Assembly (NCBI GenBank): GCA_039908535.1
Contig: JAMOAW010000075.1
Location: 1 to 54,502, forward strand
DNA: 54,502 nt
Direction of reading: 5' to 3'
DNA from: JAMOAW01 sp039908535
GTDB taxonomy: Bacteria; Pseudomonadota; Magnetococcia; Magnetococcales; JADFZT01
A model generated the notes under the pieces. The model was given only the letters and a program-made list of their open reading frames with translations, ran no database searches and was not told where the DNA came from. Within the stretch, counting starts at the first letter, position 1; each line of letters opens with the position of its first letter. The position numbers and the translations under genes were made by a program. Below are positions 1-8,287 of this stretch, piece after piece.

Positions 1-126
1 TGCTACCTTGGCCTTAAAAACACTTGTATGCTGTTTGCGTATATTGCTCATATCCACTCCTCTAAGTTTGAGATGGTTCAGAGCTTAACACATTGTCTGA
101 AAATTGGGGTCCATTATACAATAAAT

Positions 127-1413
127 CTACATGCGTTGCACGCCAATCCGAGTTACTGTGCGGCCATCGGTCTCCTGGACGACAAAAAGATAATCTTCAA
201 TAGCCAATGAGTAGCCTTTTTGGGGAATGGAACGTACCCTGCTGACCAATAATCCCGCAATGGTATATCCTTCATCCGTAGGAAGATTGATATTTAGCTC
301 TTCATTCAATTGAGTGATAGGGGTGCGTCCAGAGATGATGAACTCGCCCTCATCCACTTGTTCAATCACGAGGGCAGGACGTCCACCCATAGAGGGTTCT
401 ATAGAGTCGTCAGTTCCGCCGATCACCTCCATAAAAAGGTCTTCAATGAATACCATGCCAATGGCCGAACCGAACTCATCTACCACCACGGCAGACCGGT
501 CGCGACTGGCTTGCAACAGAGGCATGATTTCATGAATGGTTTGGCGCGGGGTGATAAAAACCGGTGGTTGAATTAATTCGGTTACCCGTCGTTTCAAAAT
601 GTTAGGATCCATTAAGTCCCATGTTTTCAGGGTTAAAATACCAATCACATTGGTGATGTTTTCTCGGTAGACTGGAATGCGATTGTAGTTTTGCGACAAA
701 GCGATGCGGGTTGCCTCTTCCATGCTTTCAGTCTCTTCTATGCCAACAATATCTGCCAACGGGATCATAGAAGCACCGACTGTTGTTTCGGCATAACGAA
801 TGATGCTGCGCACCCGCTCTTTATCGAAACGGCGATCATCGTCTTGGGCATGGGGGTCGCTATCCGGCATCTCCAGGAGCATACGAATTTCATCTCTGGT
901 AATGTAAGGTGAGCGTTTTGTACTTTTGCCAGAGACGATCTTGGTAAATAAACGGGCAAACCGGCTAAAGACGAAAACGATTGGGTACAGCAGATAGGTC
1001 ATGACCGTCAAAGGGTAAATAATGATTGGTGCAAAGCTATTGGCCCGTTGCTGATAGATACTTTTGGGGACGATCTCGCCAAAAATAAGCATGATAGGCG
1101 ATAAAATCATGACCGCCAAGATATCTGCACCTTGACCAAAAAATTCAATAAACATCAGGGTTCCAATGGTTGAAACTCCGACAGTAGCACAGTTTGTTCC
1201 AATTAGAGTTGTTCCCAAAATAATTTCTGGATTGCGAAATCTTTTGAGAACCATGCCAGCCCCTTTGCTGCCCTGCTTGGCCATATGGCGTAGTTTGATT
1301 TTGTCGCAACTGACAATGGCTATTTCTGAACCAGAGAAAAAGCCTTTTAATCCCATCAGAACGATAATGATGAGAAGTTCAAGAAAAATTTCCGTTAAGG
1401 TGGTTGTATGCAT
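127..1413 (-). CDS. HlyC/CorC-family membrane protein (DUF21-CBS-CorC_C)
   Basis: A 428-residue inner-membrane protein of the CNNM/CorC type, a family linked to Mg2+/Co2+ efflux and cation homeostasis. The N-terminal DUF21 region (about residues 8-190) has several hydrophobic segments and the family-typical FFSGSEIA motif near residue 26. A CBS pair (about 205-325) follows, with the conserved region around ITRDEIRMLLE just before it and VVDEFG inside it. The CorC_C domain (about 340-425) contains DEGYTIAGLL. The length is normal. It starts 16 bp after a paralogous gene on the same strand, with AAGGGA upstream, so the two are probably co-transcribed. The actual substrate cannot be read from the sequence. 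Confidence 0.9.
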   Translation of the reverse strand: MHTTTLTEIFLELLIIIVLMGLKGFFSGSEIAIVSCDKIKLRHMAKQGSKGAGMVLKRFRNPEIILGTTLIGTNCATVGVSTIGTLMFIEFFGQGADILAVMILSPIMLIFGEIVPKSIYQQRANSFAPIIIYPLTVMTYLLYPIVFVFSRFARLFTKIVSGKSTKRSPYITRDEIRMLLEMPDSDPHAQDDDRRFDKERVRSIIRYAETTVGASMIPLADIVGIEETESMEEATRIALSQNYNRIPVYRENITNVIGILTLKTWDLMDPNILKRRVTELIQPPVFITPRQTIHEIMPLLQASRDRSAVVVDEFGSAIGMVFIEDLFMEVIGGTDDSIEPSMGGRPALVIEQVDEGEFIISGRTPITQLNEELNINLPTDEGYTIAGLLVSRVRSIPQKGYSLAIEDYLFVVQETDGRTVTRIGVQRM

Positions 1414-1429
1414 CAGGTGTTCCCTTTAA

Positions 1430-2869
1430 TTACGCTGCTGCGCCACTATTGGCCGGTTCTTGGGAGAGTTCGTCATTGTCAGAAGTGTCCGCGATGAGTT
1501 TCTCTTCTTGTTTCGGTTTTAATTCTGGTATGTCGGATTCTATTTGTCGGCGCGGGGCAAAACGCATCACCTCTACTGTTTTTATGCGTAAATTGTCCAT
1601 CTCTGTGACTGTAAAACGCACCCCATCCTCTTCCACCGACTCCCCTTTGACCGGAAGTCGACCTAAAAGATGAAAGACATAACCACCTATGGAAGTGATC
1701 ATGGATTCATCTTCCATGATATCTATTTCCAGTTCACTCACTTCATTAAAGCGGATGAGGTTCATATCTCCAGAGACACGATAGAGGTTTGGCTCGCCCT
1801 TAATTACCATGTATCCCATAGATTCTATTTTTTGAGAGATGCCTCCAAAGACAAAACCCAATACATCAGCAATGGTGACAATGCCAAAGACATCCCCATA
1901 TTCTCCCAAGACAATCGCGGCCCATGTTTTATTGTTTTTGAAATAATCAAACATTTCATCCACTTTTTTATTTGGCGGCACAAAATGAATGGGACGTAAA
2001 ATGTCATCTATTTTTACGCGGGACATGTCGGTTTTGAGGGTGATCAAGCGTTGTACATCCTCGGCTTCTAAAAAACCGATCATATGGTTACGATGTCTAC
2101 GCACTACAGGCATATGGGGATGTTTGGCCAAGCGAAACTCTTCGAAAATTTGCATGATCGGCTTTTCGGCATCCAGATAGCCCATGCGAGTATAAGGGGT
2201 CATAATTTGAATCACTTCGGTTTCCGAGGCTTCCAGCATGTTTTCAATCAAAACGGTCTCTTGAGGATCCAACGCCCCACCCACTTCGCCCTCTTCCACA
2301 AGGGTACGAAATTCATCGGTATGTAAAATGTTTGATTTGGGAGGGGCAACACCCACAATAAAGGTAGTGACCGAGTCGGCGACCACCCGAACCGCTATTC
2401 GTACTGGTCGAATAAAGGCGATCCATTTTGGTAAAACGGGTGCGGTAAGCGTGGTAGAAAACCATACTGGAGAGGTGATGGCCAACGTTTTGGGAGTCAC
2501 TTCGCCCACCAACAATAAAATGGGAACCATCACCACCAAGTTCACCCATTGGGTCTCTTGTTCGGTAAAAAAGAGCAAAAGTAAGGCCGCCATGTTGGCC
2601 GAAGAGGCAATGTTGACCGATTCATTGCCTGACAAAATGGAGATAATCAAGCTACGTGGTTCTTTGAGCATCTTTTGGATGGCTTCAAAGTAGGGATGGC
2701 GTTGGGATTCCAATTTGTTCATATCAAGACGGTTTAAAGAAAACAAAGCGACTTCGGAGGCGGAGAAAAAAGCGGACATTAATAATGTAATCGTTTGCAT
2801 GATGATGCGTATGATAATTTCAATCGAGTGTGTTGCAAAAACGGATGAGGCAACTTCTGGTGAATCCAT
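1430..2869 (-). CDS. HlyC/CorC-family membrane protein, tandem paralogue
   Basis: A 479-residue DUF21-CBS-CorC_C protein, first gene of a two-gene unit with the 428-residue paralogue downstream. Hydrophobic segments fill about residues 15-190 and include the motif FFSASEVALFS near residue 35. The CBS pair lies at about 215-345 (VLGEYGDVFGIVTIADVL) and the CorC_C domain at about 355-440. A charged, low-complexity tail of roughly 35 residues follows, rich in E, K, D and S, and is absent from the paralogue. CAGGAG sits 8 nt before the ATG. The two proteins differ too much to be a recent duplication, so they may form a heteromeric or functionally divided pair; that is inference. Confidence 0.9.
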   Translation of the reverse strand: MDSPEVASSVFATHSIEIIIRIIMQTITLLMSAFFSASEVALFSLNRLDMNKLESQRHPYFEAIQKMLKEPRSLIISILSGNESVNIASSANMAALLLLFFTEQETQWVNLVVMVPILLLVGEVTPKTLAITSPVWFSTTLTAPVLPKWIAFIRPVRIAVRVVADSVTTFIVGVAPPKSNILHTDEFRTLVEEGEVGGALDPQETVLIENMLEASETEVIQIMTPYTRMGYLDAEKPIMQIFEEFRLAKHPHMPVVRRHRNHMIGFLEAEDVQRLITLKTDMSRVKIDDILRPIHFVPPNKKVDEMFDYFKNNKTWAAIVLGEYGDVFGIVTIADVLGFVFGGISQKIESMGYMVIKGEPNLYRVSGDMNLIRFNEVSELEIDIMEDESMITSIGGYVFHLLGRLPVKGESVEEDGVRFTVTEMDNLRIKTVEVMRFAPRRQIESDIPELKPKQEEKLIADTSDNDELSQEPANSGAAA

Positions 2870-2950
2870 AATGTAAACTCCTGCTGTAATGTTTTATTGC
2901 TGAGTATCCCGCTTTTATAGAAGCAAAAAAAATTATTATGAACTAATTTT

Positions 2951-3160
2951 TTATGGCCTAAAATTTGGGATTAAAAACAGACTCCTTGTCCGCCGACTCA
3001 TAAGGATTAATGAAATTAACGATGCTTTATCGCTAGAATCTTTCCCATGAGCGGAGGCGTTGATAGCTGTCCACTCTTCATTTTCCGCCCGTCCATCCAT
3101 GTTGGGAACGCCGTTTAAATTGGGTGGTATGATTGGTCCTGTTACGATCATGCTTTTCAT
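2951..3160 (-). CDS. Possible small hypothetical protein
   Basis: A 69-residue ORF in the gap between the CorC-type genes and the sensor kinase. The only support is an AAAGGA motif about 9 nt before the ATG. The product is polar in the middle and ends in a weakly hydrophobic stretch. No domain is recognisable. It could be an accidental ORF. Confidence 0.28.
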   Translation of the reverse strand: MKSMIVTGPIIPPNLNGVPNMDGRAENEEWTAINASAHGKDSSDKASLISLILMSRRTRSLFLIPNFRP

Positions 3161-3454
3161 TGATCAAAGTCCTTTACTGATGGATCATCGGACAACATAT
3201 GAAAATCAATACGCTTTGGACGGTAAAATTTAAAGATAAATTTTATTTATTTTTTTACCCTATTTTGTAAATAAAATTTATCATTGCATGAATGGGTATT
3301 ATTTGATAACATTTTGATAAATATATATAAATTATAAATAAAAAGTTTAAAAATTTTAAATAATATTTTTATTTATGGCTATTTTTTGTCAGATTTGTTC
3401 TGTTTATTTGTCATTTTTTAACTGTTTGACAGACAAAAGAAAGGTAGAAACTCC
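3161..3454. promoter_or_regulatory. AT-rich leader of the sensor-kinase operon
   Basis: A gene-free, very AT-rich stretch (about 3220-3430) between divergent transcription units. It contains long A/T runs and several TATAAT-like hexamers, too many to single out one promoter. It most likely holds the promoter of the downstream kinase-regulator operon; an AAAGG Shine-Dalgarno motif lies just before that start. Confidence 0.4.
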
Positions 3455-5032
3455 ATGTTGGGCATCAAAGCCCGTATTTACGGTATGATTTTTTTGACGA
3501 TGACCGTGATTGCAGTACAGGGATGGGTTGGTTTGCGCGTATTTGAAACCATACAGGAACATATCCATCATTTTTCCGAACAAATGGTGCCCCTGACAAG
3601 CTCAATCTCGCGTTTGGAAATTATGCAGACACAGCAGAACAACCAGTTTGAAAAAGTTCTTTTATCTGAGGAATTTCCCAACTGGGTTTTGGTGAACAGT
3701 CGTATTTTGCATGATCAATTTTTACGTATAAATGGCGAGATTGAGCGCAGCCAAAAGGTGATCCAGAATGCCACTCAAGAGGCCATTTTTCAACCGGAGC
3801 GGCTCAACCTGCAAAGTATTGGAGAACATTTGAGCGGGATAAAGAGCCGTCAGCAAAATTTGAGTGCCCTTTTGGATCGTTTTTTGGTCTTTGAAGAGAA
3901 CAATAATGCCCGTTTACCCATGACCCAAAATCGACTATTGATCAATGAGAGTGAAAAATTAGAAATGGAGGTGGGAGAACTCTTGGAAATGGTTGAAGAG
4001 TTGTTATCCTCCACGATTTCTGAAATTTTACTTCTGAGTAAAAAATCGGTTTCCATTTTGATTGGAGCGTGGCTTTTGAGTGTGACCATCGGAGTTGGAC
4101 TGGCCATTTATGTGGCACGCAGTATTTTACACCCTTTATGTACCGCTCATCAGGTGGCACAACGTATTACGGCTGGAGATCTGGAGGTCCACATTCCTCT
4201 CCACTCTCTTCCCCATGATGAACTTGGTCAGTTGTTAAAGGCCATGAATGTCATGGCAGAAGCCTTGCGAGAACGATTGCGTCTGGAACATATGCTGCTG
4301 GAGTCGGAAAAAATCTCTTCTTTGGGGCGGTTGGCGATGGGATTGGCGCATGAAATAAATAATCCGTTGGCCAACGCCACCCTGCAATTGGAAATGTTAC
4401 GTTTACAGCTTGGCTCTTGCCATGTTGGGCTTGTCGATCGATTGGATCATATCGACAAAAACATCTTTAAGGCCATGGCTATTGCCAAAGATTTGCTCAA
4501 TTTTTCTCGACCGCAACCACAAACATTCTCTTTGTTGAATGTGCATGACGCCCTCGAGTGTGTCCTTTCCCTGTTGGAGCATCGCTTGCGGGAGGTTGCA
4601 ATACATAAAGAATTTGACCCTCTTTTGCCAGAAGTCTTGGGTATTGGGGGAAAACTGGAGCAGGTTTTTATGAACTTAATCCAAAATGCTATTGAGGCCA
4701 TGCCCCATGGCGGACGATTGGTGATTCGCACCCATGCCGAACCAGAAGTCGTTGTGGTGACCATTTCTGACTCTGGCCCAGGTATTCCGAATAATTTGCG
4801 TCATAAGGTGATGGAGACCTTTTTTACCACTCGACATGAAGAGGGAGGGGTTGGCTTGGGGTTGACGGTATGTCAAAGTATTTTAAATCAACATGGGGGG
4901 AGGCTCTCCTTGACCGATGCTTCAGAAGGGGGGGTTGCGGCGGTGGTTCGTCTTCCGATTCAGCCCTCTGGGTCTTTTGCGATTTCTTCTGATATATCAG
5001 ATGAAAAAAGCGTTCTGGAGAAAAAAATATGA
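3455..5032 (+). CDS. Membrane-bound sensor histidine kinase (HAMP-HisKA-HATPase)
   Basis: A 525-residue transmembrane sensor kinase. A first membrane helix (about residues 5-28) and a second (about 198-222) enclose an extracytoplasmic sensor region of about 165 residues that is helical in character and matches no domain I recognise. HAMP follows (about 222-275), then a HisKA domain with phosphoacceptor motif GLAHEINNPLAN (about 300) and a HATPase_c domain with N-box NLIQNAIEAMPHGG and G-boxes DSGPGIP and GVGLGLTV. It resembles the NtrB/AtoS style of kinase. The stop overlaps the start of the next gene by 4 bp (ATGA), so kinase and regulator are translationally coupled and very likely a cognate pair. 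Confidence 0.93.
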   Translation: MLGIKARIYGMIFLTMTVIAVQGWVGLRVFETIQEHIHHFSEQMVPLTSSISRLEIMQTQQNNQFEKVLLSEEFPNWVLVNSRILHDQFLRINGEIERSQKVIQNATQEAIFQPERLNLQSIGEHLSGIKSRQQNLSALLDRFLVFEENNNARLPMTQNRLLINESEKLEMEVGELLEMVEELLSSTISEILLLSKKSVSILIGAWLLSVTIGVGLAIYVARSILHPLCTAHQVAQRITAGDLEVHIPLHSLPHDELGQLLKAMNVMAEALRERLRLEHMLLESEKISSLGRLAMGLAHEINNPLANATLQLEMLRLQLGSCHVGLVDRLDHIDKNIFKAMAIAKDLLNFSRPQPQTFSLLNVHDALECVLSLLEHRLREVAIHKEFDPLLPEVLGIGGKLEQVFMNLIQNAIEAMPHGGRLVIRTHAEPEVVVVTISDSGPGIPNNLRHKVMETFFTTRHEEGGVGLGLTVCQSILNQHGGRLSLTDASEGGVAAVVRLPIQPSGSFAISSDISDEKSVLEKKI

Positions 5033-5700
5033 GTTCTGTACTGATTGTCGATGATGACCCAGAGTTTCGGGCTATTGTCGAAGAGTTGCTGACTAAAATT
5101 GGTTTTACCTCCTGTCAGGTTTCAAGTGGGGCTAAGGCGGTGGCTCTTTTGAGTCAAGAGGTGTTTGACATCGTGCTTCTTGATTTGGTTTTTCCGGGGA
5201 TGGATGGACTGGAAACCTTGCGGGAAATTCGTCGTATTAATGAAAAGGTCAAGGTGATCCTTGTGAGTGCTTATGTCACTGTGGAAAATGCCGTTGAGGG
5301 GATTAAATTGGGGGCTTCCGATGTTTTAACCAAGCCTTTTCGTTTGGACGAATTTACCATCCTCATGCACCGCACCATGCAAGAGGTTCGTTTTGAAAGA
5401 AAAATGATGGATCAAGATTTAGGACCTGGGTTGGATTTGGTGCTAAAATGTTTTTCTAACCCCATTCGTCGGGAGATTGTCCAACATTTGAGTAATCATG
5501 CCACCATGCGTTTGAGCGATTTATTGCGTAAATTGAGCATTACGGACCATACCAAACTTACCTTTCATCTGAAGAATCTTCTAGAACACGATATTATTTC
5601 TAAATCCCCTGACCGCGCCTATTCCATCACCCCTAGGGGGAGGATGCTCTTATCTTATTTGATGAATATCTCTTTTAAATTGGAATCTCGATCCCCATGA
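5029..5700 (+). CDS. Response regulator: REC domain with ArsR-like winged-helix output
   Basis: A 223-residue regulator that starts inside the stop of the preceding kinase gene. The N-terminal receiver domain (about 3-120) has the acidic pair DDD, the phospho-acceptor in LLDLVFPGMDG (about Asp52), and the conserved Lys in LTKPF. The C-terminal part (about 140-220) is a winged helix of the ArsR/HTH_20 kind: FSNPIRREIVQHL, a recognition helix region around TKLTFHLKNLLEHDII, and a wing near YSITPRG. Usual outputs are OmpR, NarL or NtrC types, so this pairing is unusual. It presumably switches genes in response to the adjacent kinase. Confidence 0.9.
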   Translation: MSSVLIVDDDPEFRAIVEELLTKIGFTSCQVSSGAKAVALLSQEVFDIVLLDLVFPGMDGLETLREIRRINEKVKVILVSAYVTVENAVEGIKLGASDVLTKPFRLDEFTILMHRTMQEVRFERKMMDQDLGPGLDLVLKCFSNPIRREIVQHLSNHATMRLSDLLRKLSITDHTKLTFHLKNLLEHDIISKSPDRAYSITPRGRMLLSYLMNISFKLESRSP

Positions 5701-6019
5701 TGTTTTTTTTCTATTGTATTCCTATCTTTTTTTGTCAAAAATGAGAATTATTCCTGGACAATTTTAGGGGGGTGTTGTACCTATTTTGGTGATTGGAATT
5801 GCGTTTTTTCTGGGGGTGTTTTTTTTGTGATTTTTTTTTACAAAGTAGAATTTTTTTTTGACAAAAGGTTGGAATTGACACAATTTATTTCTCTATGCTA
5901 AAATCTTATATTGTTAATATTTTTTGAACCCTTTTTGTTTAGGTTTTGGGAAAAGGGTCGTGTGGCCGAATTGAATTGTCGGAGGACGACATCAAGGTAT
6001 TCTGTGAGAGGGTGAAGAC
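5701..6019 (+). promoter_or_regulatory. Intergenic region with a strong sigma70-type promoter
   Basis: A T-rich gap with no gene. The best signal is TTGACA at 5875-5880, an 18-bp spacer and TAAAAT at 5899-5904, close to the sigma70 consensus. Transcription from it would give a leader of about 110 nt before the GTG of the HTH-REC gene. Runs of T around 5819-5860 could help end transcription from upstream. Confidence 0.6.
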
Positions 6020-6616
6020 GTGGCACAAATTGAAAAAGATAAAATCAGACCATCCTTAACATCCAAGCAAGCGGCAGATTTGTTGGGTGTGACGATGCAT
6101 ACCATTCATCGATGGATCGAAAATGGTCTCTTGGAAGCCTGGAAAACCCCAGGTGGACATCGCCGAATCACCCAGGAGTCGGTAGATAAATTATTGGAGA
6201 AGCGCGACCATGAATTGGAAGAGAGTCGCTCGCATGGTTTATTGACTATTCTGGTCGTTGAGGACGACCCCAAAATGCAGGAGGCCTATCGTCTTCATCT
6301 TGGGACCTTGGGAACTCGGGTGAAAATCAATATCGCCAGTAGCGGTTTGGAAGGGTTGCTGCAGGTGGCGAAAGAGAAACCCGATGTGATCATCACCGAT
6401 TTGATGATGCCTGATCTCAATGGTTTTCAGATGATCCATAAACTCAAGGAGGATTCGACTTTTAAAAAAATTCAGATTATTGTCGTTTCGGTTTTGTCGC
6501 AATTGGAGATGGAAGATAGAGGGGGAATTCCAGACGATGTGCAATTTTTGCGTAAACCGGTCAAGTTCGCAGAATTGAAAAAAACATTGATCGATTTTGC
6601 GACTGGAAAGATTTAA
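6020..6616 (+). CDS. MerR/excisionase-type HTH fused to a receiver domain
   Basis: A 198-residue protein with DNA-binding and receiver domains in the reverse of the usual order. Residues about 12-60 form a MerR/excisionase-like helix-turn-helix (SKQAADLLGVTMHTIHRWIE, then the wing TPGGHRRI). Residues about 74-195 form a REC domain with EDD at about 81-83, the phospho-acceptor Asp in IITDLMMPDLNG (about 131) and the conserved Lys in FLRKPVK. The start is GTG with AGAGGGTGA upstream. No dedicated kinase gene is adjacent in an operon. The gene has its own promoter, so it may be an orphan regulator taking phosphate from one of the many hybrid kinases nearby. Confidence 0.88.
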   Translation: MAQIEKDKIRPSLTSKQAADLLGVTMHTIHRWIENGLLEAWKTPGGHRRITQESVDKLLEKRDHELEESRSHGLLTILVVEDDPKMQEAYRLHLGTLGTRVKINIASSGLEGLLQVAKEKPDVIITDLMMPDLNGFQMIHKLKEDSTFKKIQIIVVSVLSQLEMEDRGGIPDDVQFLRKPVKFAELKKTLIDFATGKI

Positions 6617-7036
6617 TCATTTTATAGGTTGGATGGCTCGTAGCGGTTGGTTATTTTTGTATTGAAAATTCCAAGTGCAAAATTTTGGGGATCGCAACGA
6701 CGTCGCTCAAGGTTTTGACTTTAATTTTTTTTTAAAATGGAATACGTTCCATTTTAAAAATGCTTTTGTCAAAAAGAGTTTCCCCCCTAAAAATCGGTGC
6801 TTGATTTGCTTTTCTGAATTCCTAAACCTTGACGGGTCGTATGGTTAGGTTTAACAATACCGCATACCGTTTATGTAAAAATCTCATCGTTTATCATGGA
6901 GGCATGAAGCGGATTTTTTGTCTCGAATAAACAAGGATTTTTTCTTTTGTGTCCGAGAAATGTATAAAGATATCATGAAATACACTGGGGCAAATGGTGA
7001 CACCATGAATCGACATTTGGGCTTGATAAATCGGGT
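6617..7036. other. Intergenic region with a perfect 14-bp palindrome
   Basis: No convincing gene is present. At 6729-6760 two perfect 14-nt arms flank the loop TACG (arms TTTTTAAAATGGAA and its complement). The A/T outer ends would read as a hairpin with a T-rich flank on both strands, so it may be a bidirectional terminator after the HTH-REC gene, or an operator. Confidence 0.5.
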
Positions 7037-7048
7037 TTGGATACCAGA

Positions 7049-8287
7049 ATGAAAACCGGTTTTTTTTTCCGTCAAGAGGATGGTTCTTTGTCTTCGCCCA
7101 GTTCTGGTTTGCTGGCCATAATCGATTCTTGGCAGAGCCTGGAACAGTGGTGGTTATTGATTCGGTCACGTCTCACCCTTCCTGCCCCAACCCAATGTCC
7201 TGTTTGTGGGATGGCTCAACGGTTGGGAGAAGAGGAGGTGACCCTCTCGAATGGCAAACAAGAACATGTTTTTGATATCTCTTTCATTGGTCATGCCCAT
7301 GAAATAACCCTCCCGCAAACGGGGGATATGTTGTTGGTTCATGAGGTAACGGACGAAAGATCGCGTTTTAAAAAACTCTCCGCAGAGGTGCTCCAATATG
7401 AGTCTTTGTGTAAAGCCATTGAGGATGTCTATTTTCGTATTGACCTAAATGGCCTTATCCAGTTTATCAGTCCTTCAAGCTATAAATTAATGCGTTATCG
7501 TCCAGAAGAGTTACGGGGATGCTCTTTGAAGGATTTGTGCGCTACTTTGGATAACTGGCTTGAATTGCTTGAAATATTTGAAAAAACGGATATTGTGGAA
7601 GATTTTGATGTGGTGTTGAAGTGTCAAAAGGGACATCAAATTCCAGTTTCCATGAATGCTAGGCTTGTTTTTGATGCCCGCGGCAATCGGGTGGGCATTG
7701 AAGGTATCTTGCGTGACATCACCGAACGGGAACAGATGGACACCCTGTTGGCCGAACGGACTCGTAAAATGCAGGAGAGTCTGGTCAAGTTAGAAAATTT
7801 AAAAAGGGCTTTGGATCAACACGCTCTTGTCTCTATCACCGACTCTGAGGGTCGGATTACCTATGTCAATGAGTGGATGGTCAAGGTTTCTCAATATAGT
7901 TGGGAAGAGTTGATCGGGCAGGGGCATCGAAAATTAAATTCCGATTATCATCCCAAATCTTTTTTCAAGGAGATGTGGCGGATCATTCTTTCTGGTGGCG
8001 TTTGGCGGGGGGAGATTTGCAATCGGCGTAAGGATGGGGGTGAATTTTGGGTTGATTGTACGATATTTCCGATTATGACTCCCTCTGGCAAGCCTTTCCA
8101 GTTTATTGCCATCAGCACAGAAATTTCCAATCGTATTCAGATAGAACAACGCCTTCAGGGTAATCGTGACTTTCTCTTGGGGGTGACCGATGCCATGGGA
8201 GAGGGGGTTTATGTTTTGGATCTCCATGGGCGGTTTTGTTGGGGTGGCGTGAGGATGAACTGTTGGGCCGCAATTTACATGAATTGA
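7049..8287 (+). CDS. PAS hybrid histidine kinase, N-terminal fragment (frame-broken)
   Basis: The first part of a hybrid kinase gene that continues in another frame. ATG at 7049 is chosen; an in-frame TTG at 7037 is the alternative and neither has a strong Shine-Dalgarno. The N-terminus carries CPVCG near residue 50. Two PAS domains follow, the first around IEDVYFRIDLNGLIQFISP and the second, Aer-like, around SITDSEGRITYVN, ending with a PAC motif. A third PAS begins (GVYVLDLHGRF) but the frame is lost at about 8231-8241, and a short unrelated tail precedes the stop. The rest of that PAS resumes in the next fragment. About ten codons usual for this PAS region are missing at the junction, so a small deletion not divisible by three is likely. 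Confidence 0.75.
   Translation: MKTGFFFRQEDGSLSSPSSGLLAIIDSWQSLEQWWLLIRSRLTLPAPTQCPVCGMAQRLGEEEVTLSNGKQEHVFDISFIGHAHEITLPQTGDMLLVHEVTDERSRFKKLSAEVLQYESLCKAIEDVYFRIDLNGLIQFISPSSYKLMRYRPEELRGCSLKDLCATLDNWLELLEIFEKTDIVEDFDVVLKCQKGHQIPVSMNARLVFDARGNRVGIEGILRDITEREQMDTLLAERTRKMQESLVKLENLKRALDQHALVSITDSEGRITYVNEWMVKVSQYSWEELIGQGHRKLNSDYHPKSFFKEMWRIILSGGVWRGEICNRRKDGGEFWVDCTIFPIMTPSGKPFQFIAISTEISNRIQIEQRLQGNRDFLLGVTDAMGEGVYVLDLHGRFCWGGVRMNCWAAIYMN

Noticed and set aside
5790..5830. Possible sigma54 promoter (TGG...TTGC)
   Set aside because: The spacing between the GG and GC elements is one base off, while a near-consensus sigma70 promoter lies just downstream.
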